Below the pieces are notes generated by a model. That model was given only the letters and a program-made list of their open reading frames with translations, had not been told where the DNA came from and made no database searches. The translations under genes were made by a program, and so were the position numbers. A stretch of 5,489 bases of DNA, taken from NCBI GenBank assembly GCA_017880825.1, contig JADGRN010000112.1, forward strand, positions 1 through 5,489, given 5' to 3'. Each line of letters opens with the position of its first letter. Within the stretch, counting starts at the first letter, position 1. Positions 1 to 5,489 of the stretch are shown here, piece after piece. The stretch is from Methylophilaceae bacterium (GTDB lineage: Bacteria; Pseudomonadota; Gammaproteobacteria; Burkholderiales; Methylophilaceae).

Positions 1-1
1 T

Positions 2-985
2 GGCTATGCAGCACCACGCTACATAGCAATGAATATAGACGAAGGCGAGCCAGGCACTTTCAAGGATCGCTACTATTTGGAGTTGGATCCCCACCGCTTT
101 ATAGAAGGCATGCTGATAGCCGCCTGGGCCGTTGGCATAGACAAAATCTGGGTCTATCTGCGCGATGAATACGCGGGCTGCCGCCAGATACTGGAAACCG
201 AATTCGCAAAACTCAAAGCCAATCCCCCTGCTGACATGCCAGATATAGAGTTAAGACGTGGTGCTGGCGCCTATATCTGCGGCGAAGAATCGGCCATGGT
301 CGAGTCCATCGAAGGCAAGCGCGGCATGCCGCGGCTGCGCCCGCCGTTCCTGGCGGAAGTCGGCCTGTTTGGCCGCCCTACGCTGGTACACAATATGGAA
401 TCCGTGTACTGGGTGCGCGACATCGTTGAAAAAGGCACGGAGTGGTTCACCGCGCATGGACGTCATGAGCGTAAAGGCCTGCGCTCGTTCTCGGTCAGCG
501 GTCGCGTGCAAAATCCCGGCGTGCATCTGGCTCCTGCCGGTATCACCATGCGTGAGCTGATTGCCGAATATTGCGGCGGCATGCTGGACGGCCATGAGTT
601 CTATGGCTACTTCCCCGGTGGCGCCTCAGGCGGCATTCTGCCTGCCAGCCTGGGTGATGTGCCGCTGGATTTCGATACGCTCAATCAATACGACTGCTTC
701 ATCGGCTCCGCCGCAGTAATCGTGTTCTCGCAACATGACCGCGCACGCGACCTGGCGCTCAACTCACTCAAGTTCTTTGAAGATGAATCCTGCGGTAAGT
801 GCACGCCGTGCCGCGCAGGCACTTCCAAAGCGGTCAAACTGATGGAAAAATCGACCTGGGATCAGCCCTTGCTAAACGAGCTATCCGGCGCGATGATGGA
901 CGCTTCCATCTGCGGCCTTGGCCAAGCAGCGCCTAACCCTATCAGCTGCGTAATCAAGTATTTCCCGCAAGAGTTATTAAAATAG
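2..985 (+). CDS. fdsB: NAD-dependent formate dehydrogenase, beta (flavin/NAD-binding, NuoF-like) subunit, 5'-truncated
   Basis: This is the C-terminal 327 residues of the diaphorase subunit of soluble formate dehydrogenase. In this family it binds FMN and NAD and passes electrons from the FdsA iron-sulfur chain to NAD+ in the cytoplasm. The frame is open to the left edge and reads GYAAPRYIAMNIDEGEPGTFKDR, so the ATG at 29 is an internal methionine. Visible signatures are the NuoF-type DEGEPGTFKDR block (about residues 13-23), the glycine-rich nucleotide-binding block RGAGAYICGEESAMVESIEG (about 86-105), and the [4Fe-4S] ligands C264, C267, C270 and C304 in ESCGKCTPCRAGTSK and SICGLG. Family members are usually over 500 residues, so roughly the first third lies outside the window. 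fdsA follows after 10 bases, which implies one operon and probable translational coupling. NuoF of complex I is the main alternative, but the FdsA neighbour argues against it. No frameshift is seen. Confidence 0.93.
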   Translation, partial: GYAAPRYIAMNIDEGEPGTFKDRYYLELDPHRFIEGMLIAAWAVGIDKIWVYLRDEYAGCRQILETEFAKLKANPPADMPDIELRRGAGAYICGEESAMVESIEGKRGMPRLRPPFLAEVGLFGRPTLVHNMESVYWVRDIVEKGTEWFTAHGRHERKGLRSFSVSGRVQNPGVHLAPAGITMRELIAEYCGGMLDGHEFYGYFPGGASGGILPASLGDVPLDFDTLNQYDCFIGSAAVIVFSQHDRARDLALNSLKFFEDESCGKCTPCRAGTSKAVKLMEKSTWDQPLLNELSGAMMDASICGLGQAAPNPISCVIKYFPQELLK

Positions 986-995
986 GCATAAAGCC

Positions 996-3782
996 ATGAA
1001 TGCACCCATAAGTTTAGGAAACACTATCGCCTTTAACCTCAACGGCAACACCGTTGAGGCATTCGAGGGCGAGACCATCATCCAGGCCGCCAAGCGTAAT
1101 GGCGTCGAAATCCCCTATCTATGCTACATGGAGGGCATGCGCCCGGACGGTAACTGCCGTTCCTGCATGGTGGAAATCAAGGGCGAACGCGTACTGGCAC
1201 CCTCATGCTGCCGTACACCCAAGCCGGATATGCAAGTCAGCAGCAACAACGAGCGCGCCGTCGCCTCACAAAAAATGGTGCTGGAACTGCTGCTCGCAGA
1301 TATGCCCAAACACGACTATAAACCGGATAACGAGCTGACCTACTGGGCAACCAAGCTGGGTGTTGCCAATCCACGCTTCGAGCCGCGCATGTCGCCAGAT
1401 GCTGATTTGTCCAACCCTGCCATTGCCGTCAATCTGGACGCCTGCATCCAGTGCACGCGCTGCGTACGTGCCTGCCGCGAGGAACAGGTGAATGATGTGA
1501 TCGGCTACGCTTTCCGCGGCGGTCATTCAGAAATCGTGTTCGATATGCGCGACCCGATGGGAGATTCGACTTGCGTCACCTGCGGCGAGTGCGTACAAGC
1601 CTGCCCGACCGGGGCGTTGGCGCCGGCGAAAAATGCCGCGCAAATCGTACCGGACAAAAAAGTGGATTCGGTCTGCCCCTACTGTGGCGTTGGCTGCCAG
1701 CTGACCTATCACGTCAAGGACAATCAAATTATCCAGGTAGTGGGCCGCGATGGCCCGGCCAACCATGGCCGTCTGTGCGTCAAGGGCCGCTATGGCTTCG
1801 ATTACCCCAAGCACCAGCACCGCCTGACCAAGCCCTTGATTCGCCGTTCTGACGCGCCCAAGTCTGAAAATTACAGCATAGACCCGGCCGACCCGTTTGC
1901 AGCATTCCGCGAAGCGACCTGGGATGAGGCACTGGATTTCGCCGCCAATGGCTTCAAAAAAATTCTGCGTGAAAAAGGCAAATATGCGCTGGCGGGCTTC
2001 GGCTCGGCCAAGGGCAGCAATGAAGAAGCCTATCTGTTCCAGAAACTGATACGCACTGGCTTCGGCACCAACAATGTGGACCATTGCACCCGCCTGTGCC
2101 ACGCCTCGTCTGTCGTCGCATTGCTGGAAGGCGTGGGCTCGGGCGCGGTGTCCAACCCGGTGGCCGATGTGCAGTATTCGGAAGTCATCGTCATCATCGG
2201 CGCCAACCCCATCGTCAACCATCCGGTAGCGGCCACCTTCATCAAGAATGCGGTAAAAAAAGGCGCCAAACTGATATTGATAGACCCGCGCCGCACCGAA
2301 CTGGCACGGCTTGCCACGCACTACCTGGGGTTCAAGCCGGATACTGATGTCGCCCTGCTCAACGCCCTGTTGCATGTGATTGTCACTGAAGGCCTGGTTG
2401 ACGAGAAGTTTGTTGCAGAGCGTACCGAAAATTACGAAGCGCTTAAAGAAAATATCAAAGGCTATAGTCCAGAAGTGATGGGGCCAATTTGCGGCATTGA
2501 TGCAGAAACAATTAGGCAAGTTGCGCGGCTGTATGCCAAATCCAAAGCTTCTATCATTTTTTGGGGCATGGGTATTTCACAGCATGTGCACGGCACTGAC
2601 AATGCACGCTGTTTAATTGCACTTTCCATGGTCACCGGCCAAGTCGGGCGCCGCGGCACCGGTCTGCATCCCCTGCGCGGACAGAACAACGTACAAGGCG
2701 CGTCCGACGTGGGCTTGATCCCCATGAGCTTCCCCGACTATGTGCGCGTGGACGATCCTGTGGCGCATGCCAAATTCGAGACGCTATGGAGAACCCCACT
2801 GGATAGCAAACCTGGCCTCACCGTGGTCGAAATCATTGATGCCGCTTGCGAGGGCAAGATCACCGGCATGTATGTCGAAGGTGAAAACCCGGCCATGTCT
2901 GATCCTGACACACACCATGTGCGCCTGGGGCTATCCCGTCTGCAGCATCTGGTAGTACAGGACATTTTCATGACCGAAACCGCCTATCTGGCCGACGTCA
3001 TCCTGCCTGCCAGCACCCATGCGGAAAAACTCGGGACTTTTACCAATACCGACAGAATGGTGCAGATAGGCCGCCCAGCCATGGATATGCCTGGCGACGC
3101 CAGACAGGACTTATGGATTATCCAGGAACTGGGCAAACGCCTGGGGCTGGACTGGAATTATGCCGGGCCGGAAGACGTATTCAATGAAATGCGCCTCGCC
3201 ATGCCCAGTATTGCGGGCATCACCTGGAAGCGCCTGGAAAATGAAGGCGCTGTCACCTATCCCTGCGAACATGAAGGTGATCCGGGCGAAGAGGTGATCT
3301 TCCACGATACTTTCCCGCGCCCCAATGGCCGCGCCAAGCTGGTTCCGGCAGATATCATCCACGCGGATGAACGCCCGGATGCCGACTATCCCATGGTGCT
3401 GATTACCGGCCGCATGCTGGAGCACTGGCATACCGGCAGCATGACGCGCCGTTCCAGTGTGCTGGATGCGATTGAACCAGCTCCAGTTGCCAGCATCCAT
3501 CCGCTTGATCTGGATGTGCTGAACGCAAAGGCCGGAGACATCATCACCGTGGAATCACGTCGCGGTAAGCTCGCGCTGATTGCGCGTGCTGATGACGGCA
3601 TTCCGCGCGGCTCGGTGTTCATCGCCTTCTGCTACTACGAAGCTGCCGCCAACCTGCTTACCAATCCGGCGCTGGACCCATTCGCCAAGATTGCGGAAGT
3701 AAAATACTGCGCTGTGCGGCTGAAAAAGGGTGGAGAAATTCCGACTGACTTGGGATACCATAGCGAAGCAACTTTGGCTTAA
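996..3782 (+). CDS. fdsA: NAD-dependent formate dehydrogenase, alpha (catalytic molybdopterin) subunit
   Basis: A complete 928-residue catalytic subunit that oxidises formate to CO2 in the cytoplasm and hands electrons to FdsB. The domain order is as follows. An N-terminal [2Fe-2S] ferredoxin domain has C43, C54, C57 and C71. A double [4Fe-4S] ferredoxin domain has C150/C153/C156/C160 and C193/C196/C199/C203. The molybdopterin domain's own [4Fe-4S] site has C227, C230, C234 and C261, with K263 just after. The metal-binding motif HCTRLCH holds the metal ligand C368 followed by H369. PLRGQNNVQGASDVG (about 559-573) is a cofactor-binding block, and the pterin-dinucleotide domain runs from about 798 to 910. 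The metal ligand codon is TGC, so this is a cysteine enzyme, not a selenocysteine one. Mo and W cannot be told apart by eye. The length is slightly below the roughly 960 residues of well-studied FdsA proteins. The start at 996 has only a weak AGG-like site, consistent with coupling to fdsB. No fdsC/fdhD or fdsD follows within the window. Confidence 0.95.
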   Translation: MNAPISLGNTIAFNLNGNTVEAFEGETIIQAAKRNGVEIPYLCYMEGMRPDGNCRSCMVEIKGERVLAPSCCRTPKPDMQVSSNNERAVASQKMVLELLLADMPKHDYKPDNELTYWATKLGVANPRFEPRMSPDADLSNPAIAVNLDACIQCTRCVRACREEQVNDVIGYAFRGGHSEIVFDMRDPMGDSTCVTCGECVQACPTGALAPAKNAAQIVPDKKVDSVCPYCGVGCQLTYHVKDNQIIQVVGRDGPANHGRLCVKGRYGFDYPKHQHRLTKPLIRRSDAPKSENYSIDPADPFAAFREATWDEALDFAANGFKKILREKGKYALAGFGSAKGSNEEAYLFQKLIRTGFGTNNVDHCTRLCHASSVVALLEGVGSGAVSNPVADVQYSEVIVIIGANPIVNHPVAATFIKNAVKKGAKLILIDPRRTELARLATHYLGFKPDTDVALLNALLHVIVTEGLVDEKFVAERTENYEALKENIKGYSPEVMGPICGIDAETIRQVARLYAKSKASIIFWGMGISQHVHGTDNARCLIALSMVTGQVGRRGTGLHPLRGQNNVQGASDVGLIPMSFPDYVRVDDPVAHAKFETLWRTPLDSKPGLTVVEIIDAACEGKITGMYVEGENPAMSDPDTHHVRLGLSRLQHLVVQDIFMTETAYLADVILPASTHAEKLGTFTNTDRMVQIGRPAMDMPGDARQDLWIIQELGKRLGLDWNYAGPEDVFNEMRLAMPSIAGITWKRLENEGAVTYPCEHEGDPGEEVIFHDTFPRPNGRAKLVPADIIHADERPDADYPMVLITGRMLEHWHTGSMTRRSSVLDAIEPAPVASIHPLDLDVLNAKAGDIITVESRRGKLALIARADDGIPRGSVFIAFCYYEAAANLLTNPALDPFAKIAEVKYCAVRLKKGGEIPTDLGYHSEATLA

Positions 3783-3807
3783 TAACATAACAACCTGAGC
3801 TTACCCT

Positions 3808-4464
3808 ATGCCCCCTGCTGCCAAGCCTTCTACTACCCCGCCACGTACTGCAAAGGCCCCTGTAACCAAAGCTGCAGTTGCCAAACGCCGTAGCGCAAAA
3901 CCATCCAGGGCAAAGTCTCTGGGTATTGCCGAATTAAAGATCAAACTTGTGCGCAACTTGAACCAGATGAACGGTTGGCTGCGGCTTTGGTTTATGCTTT
4001 CCATTCTATGCGGGATAGTCTTTATTACGTTCGCGATAAATTCCCTGCCCAACAGTGGCGATATCCAAAAAGCATGGGCACAGGAAGTCTTGCAAGTCCT
4101 GGCTGCCGATATGTCTAAAACTTTAAATAAAGAAGTTTCGCCGGCGGAACTTAAACTGATCGACAGTTTTCGCGGCAAGAGTGATAAAGAAATTACCCGC
4201 GAATGGACCACTGCCGCAAAAAATATCAACCTTGATGACCCCGGGCAAAAGAGCCTCACCGCATACAAAGCAAACGTCCTGAATATTGAGCATCGCTACC
4301 ACGAAAAACTGGACAACTTGTTCAATGAACAGATGAAATATGTCTTCATCGCATTTCTGCTATGGTTTGCCACATCGATTGCCGTGCTTGTTCTTGGCTA
4401 CTCGGTCGCATGGATATATCGTGGGTTCAAGCCAAGTAACAGTTTGCAGAATAACAAGGGCTGA
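3808..4464 (+). CDS. unrecognised two-span membrane protein with Ala/Pro/Lys-rich N-terminal tail
   Basis: I do not recognise a family for this 218-residue protein. Residues 2-36 form a basic, low-complexity tail rich in Ala, Pro, Lys and Thr, like tails seen on histone-H1-like or TonB-type proteins. Two hydrophobic segments follow, at about 59-79 and 178-203. Between them lies a charged, probably helical region of about 100 residues. The positive charges before the first span and in YRGFK after the second place both ends in the cytoplasm and the middle region outside. There is no cleavable signal peptide and no cysteine-lined or catalytic motif I can name. The gene begins 25 bases after the fdsA stop in the same direction, with no terminator between, so read-through from the fds operon is plausible. 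Its base composition is clearly more AT-rich than fdsA. The ribosome site is weak, so the exact start is less certain than the frame. Confidence 0.8.
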   Translation: MPPAAKPSTTPPRTAKAPVTKAAVAKRRSAKPSRAKSLGIAELKIKLVRNLNQMNGWLRLWFMLSILCGIVFITFAINSLPNSGDIQKAWAQEVLQVLAADMSKTLNKEVSPAELKLIDSFRGKSDKEITREWTTAAKNINLDDPGQKSLTAYKANVLNIEHRYHEKLDNLFNEQMKYVFIAFLLWFATSIAVLVLGYSVAWIYRGFKPSNSLQNNKG

Positions 4465-4520
4465 TCGTTCTCTAATGCAATTTTATGTGCCAAAGTAGGA
4501 CGTCTATTTTACGTTAGCCC
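4458..4520. repeat. imperfect inverted repeat bounding the fdsA-side edge of the cassette-like unit
   Basis: GGGCTGAT at 4458-4465, which spans the stop codon of the membrane-protein gene, pairs in 6 of 8 positions with GTTAGCCC at 4513-4520. The 63-base span and the stop codon inside the left arm resemble an integron attC site. However, the left arm lacks the AAC core expected of one and the interior has no clear second stem. It may instead mark only the insertion edge of the unit that follows. A rho-independent terminator is unlikely because the stem is short, the loop is long and there is no T-run. Confidence 0.25.
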
Positions 4521-5217
4521 TCGCAAAAAGTCGGTATGCGCTATCAAGGGAAAATAACTAATTGGAAAGATGACCAAGGCTTTGGATTCATCACCCCGAA
4601 CGGTGGCGGAAAACAAGTCTTCGTTCACATCAAGTCGTTTGCAAACCTACAACGAAGGCCAGTCGGAAACGAAATCGTGACCTACGAACTCAAGACCGAT
4701 ACCAATGGTCGAGCGCAGGCTGGGAGTGTCGCATTCGTCGGCGAGCGTGTACCGTCGGCCACCTTATCTGAGCGTAGCAACGTATCCCTTATATTCGCAG
4801 CGGCTTTTCTCCTCTTTGTGGTGGGGTCGGCTTTTGCCGGTAAGTTGCCATTTGTTGTTCTGGGCCTCTATCTTGTTGCGAGCGCCGTCGCATTTGTCGC
4901 CTACGCACTCGATAAATCAGCCGCAAGAAACAATCAATGGCGAACTCCAGAGAGCACCCTGCACCTTTTCGCGTTGGTTGGTGGCTGGCCAGGCGCCTTA
5001 GCCGCACAAAAACTGCTTCGACACAAATCCAAAAAGCAGTCTTTTCAAATTGTGTTTTGGACTACCGTCGTTCTTAATTGTGGCGCTTTCGGCTGGTTAT
5101 TCTCGCCCACGGCTGCCGGGGTGCTTCATTCCATTCTTGATGCGGCATGAGGACTAACCCATCAATAAACCGGCTCGCCAGCAGGCTATGCTTGTTGTCG
5201 TCCGATAATTACAGACG
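4514..5217 (+). mobile_element. candidate integron-type gene cassette carrying the CSD-DUF1294 gene
   Basis: The 704-base unit runs from the T after G in the GTTAGCC core (4513-4519) to the G of the GTTGGAC core (5217-5223). It holds one gene in cassette orientation, with a very short leader (ATG 23 bases from the core) and a stop codon directly before an attC-like element. In a circularised cassette the final G would join its own first bases to give GTTAGCCC. The left arm of the element, GGACTAAC at 5151-5158, matches the inverse complement of that in 7 of 8 positions, as cassette biology predicts. Against the call, the inner L-type stem is weak, no integrase or attI is present, and the upstream boundary is not a convincing attC. 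Confidence 0.4.
4536..5150 (+). CDS. cold-shock domain / DUF1294 fusion membrane protein
   Basis: A 204-residue fusion of two recognisable parts. Residues 1-70 are a cold-shock OB-fold domain with RNP1 (DDQGFGFI, 12-19) and RNP2 (VFVHI, 28-32), expected to bind single-stranded RNA or DNA. Residues from about 83 onward are a DUF1294 domain with hydrophobic spans at about 83-101, 104-124 and 171-190. Its signature is visible as YALDKSAA (123-130), RTPE (136-139) and LHLFALVGGWPGALAAQ followed by RHKSKKQSF (142-170). This places the nucleic-acid-binding domain on the cytoplasmic side of the inner membrane. The combination is a known architecture, but its role is unknown. The upstream AAAAAG is a poor ribosome site. 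A possible promoter at 4482-4510 (TTTATG, 17 bases, TATTTT) is too weak to call. The gene sits inside the cassette-like unit and is likely mobile rather than part of the formate operon. Confidence 0.9.
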   Translation: MRYQGKITNWKDDQGFGFITPNGGGKQVFVHIKSFANLQRRPVGNEIVTYELKTDTNGRAQAGSVAFVGERVPSATLSERSNVSLIFAAAFLLFVVGSAFAGKLPFVVLGLYLVASAVAFVAYALDKSAARNNQWRTPESTLHLFALVGGWPGALAAQKLLRHKSKKQSFQIVFWTTVVLNCGAFGWLFSPTAAGVLHSILDAA

Positions 5218-5223
5218 TTGGAC
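5151..5223 (+). repeat. attC-like recombination element at the 3' end of the cassette-like unit
   Basis: The element starts one base after the CSD-DUF1294 stop. The left arm GACTAAC (5152-5158) carries the AAC core, and the right arm GTTGGAC (5217-5223) fits the integron consensus GTTRRRY. The 73-base length falls in the usual attC range. The stretch just before the right core (GATAATT, then the six bases ACAGAC, then GTT) resembles the L'-spacer-R' tail of known attC sites. The matching L'' side (AATAAACC, 5164-5171) pairs only partly with it. A short AGCA/TGCT hairpin lies in the centre (5180-5192). The lack of a strong inner stem is the chief weakness. Confidence 0.38.
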
Positions 5224-5226
5224 GAG

Positions 5227-5340
5227 ATGATGAACTGTTCAGGAATTGATCATCCTCAGCAGATTGATTTGATCACTCGCGATGGCGACATATTTCGCCT
5301 GGTTCTGGTCGAGCAATGTGTGCTCACCGACACGTGCGAG
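5227..5340 (+). pseudogene. start of a small DUF6572-like gene, broken after about 31 codons
   Basis: Two successive ATG codons at 5227 and 5230 follow GGACGAG, a moderate ribosome-site match, only four bases after the GTTGGAC core. The reading GIDHPQQIDLITRDGDIFRLVLVEQ resembles the start of the small DUF6572-type proteins, which as I recall them are 80-110 residues with an IDLI block followed by a hydrophobic VLVMVE strand. After about 5319 the resemblance ends. The frame stays open to the right edge, but only as the antisense shadow of the HipA-like fragment. The right limit given is approximate. On the reverse strand the same stretch also contains an open frame, so the coding direction is not secure. 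The family assignment is from memory of its motif only. Confidence 0.35.
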
Positions 5341-5489
5341 TGTCCGTCAATGCTCGTCAATCGCTGGGTGATCGCAATTCCCGCAGCGCCGAGCTTCGCA
5401 TCAAGCTCGATGAGCACGAGCTCCGGGATGACCAGGCCGAGGGCACGGCCGATCTCGCCGGCGATGATCTCCGCCACCAGCACCCGCGG
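5256..5489 (-). pseudogene. HipA-like kinase N-terminal fragment, truncated at both ends
   Basis: Read on the reverse strand from the window edge, the frame gives PRVLVAEIIAGEIGRALGL and then PELVLIELDAKLG (5388-5489). This closely resembles the N-terminal lobe of the HipA-like kinase family (HipA_2 type), where a lysine-bearing strand is followed by an AELIAGEIARxLGLPVPE helix-turn. The true start lies beyond the window, and the GTG at 5483 is an internal valine. Below 5387 the frame continues to a TGA at 5256-5258, but the residues (AAGIAITQRLTSIDGH onward) no longer look like the family. The kinase catalytic half is missing, so the product would be inactive. The 5380-5489 stretch is clearly GC-richer than the genes to its left, which suggests a different origin. 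If the right edge is a contig end, a misassembly would explain it equally well. Confidence 0.5.
5345..5365. repeat. short tandem direct repeat at the join between the two broken genes
   Basis: CGTCAAT occurs at 5345-5351 and again at 5355-5361, each followed by GCT or CGCT. The pair makes a near-perfect tandem repeat with a period of about 10 bases. Immediately left, GACAC (5329-5333) and GTGTC (5340-5344) form a small inverted repeat. All lie in the interval where the forward DUF6572-like and reverse HipA-like readings both stop making sense. They may be remnants of a mobile-element end or protein-binding sites, but nothing here identifies a specific element. Confidence 0.3.

Noticed and set aside
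29..985. ATG at 29 as the true start of the first gene
   Set aside because: The frame is open to the left edge and the residues before it (GYAAPRYIA) continue the conserved NuoF/FdsB pattern, so the gene is simply cut by the window.
2097..2099. Possible selenocysteine at the formate dehydrogenase metal ligand
   Set aside because: The codon at the ligand position is TGC (cysteine), with no in-frame TGA in fdsA, so no recoding is needed.
1527..2519. Long reverse-strand open frame of 330 codons
   Set aside because: It lies wholly inside fdsA on the opposite strand, is rich in residues expected from antisense reading and has no recognisable domain. fdsA is fully conserved here.
3801..4268. Reverse-strand open frame of 155 codons over the membrane-protein gene
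   Set aside because: The forward frame has a coherent two-span topology with positive-inside ends, while the reverse frame looks like a shadow with no domain or ribosome site.
4482..4510. Promoter-like TTTATG, 17 bases, TATTTT ahead of the CSD-DUF1294 gene
   Set aside because: Both hexamers match the consensus poorly and similar matches are expected by chance in AT-rich spacer DNA.
5173..5205. Terminator after the CSD-DUF1294 gene
   Set aside because: The only hairpins are short and imperfect and no T-run follows, so the attC-like reading explains the element better.
5256..5350. Reverse-strand frame reading LLDQNQAKYVAIASDQINLL, ending near 5239
   Set aside because: It looks protein-like, but it has no start, is bounded by a stop just upstream and matches no family I know. 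It overlaps the forward frame that has a start and a ribosome-site-like run.

Overview
The window appears to be a piece of a proteobacterial chromosome, most likely a betaproteobacterium of the methylotroph or Nitrosomonadales type. That placement rests on the character of the formate dehydrogenase genes and is tentative. It opens inside one gene and closes inside another reading frame, so both ends are cut.

Positions 2-3782 hold the end of fdsB and the whole of fdsA, the two large subunits of a soluble, NAD-dependent molybdenum (or tungsten) formate dehydrogenase. FdsB takes electrons from the iron-sulfur chain and reduces NAD+ at its flavin. FdsA oxidises formate to CO2 at a bis-pterin metal centre with a cysteine ligand. 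Both genes are intact where visible and are separated by only 10 bases, so they are one transcription unit. The fdsC/fdhD and fdsD genes that often follow fdsA in fds operons are not seen in the remaining 1.7 kb.

Positions 3808-4464 encode an unrecognised two-span membrane protein with a long Ala/Pro/Lys-rich cytoplasmic tail. It lies 25 bases behind fdsA and could be cotranscribed with it.

Positions 4514-5223 have the layout of an integron-type gene cassette. A single gene, encoding a cold-shock domain fused to a DUF1294 membrane domain, starts 23 bases after a GTTAGCC core. It ends directly at a 73-base attC-like element that closes with a GTTGGAC core. The left arm of that element matches the inverse complement of the cassette's own first bases in 7 of 8 positions, as a circular cassette would require. 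The inner stem is weak and no integrase is visible, so this is a candidate only.

Positions 5227-5489 are a patchwork. A forward frame begins like a small DUF6572-type protein, and a clearly GC-richer reverse-strand frame reads as a fragment of a HipA-like kinase. The two meet tail to tail around 5320-5386, next to short repeats. This is either a rearrangement scar in accessory DNA or an assembly join.
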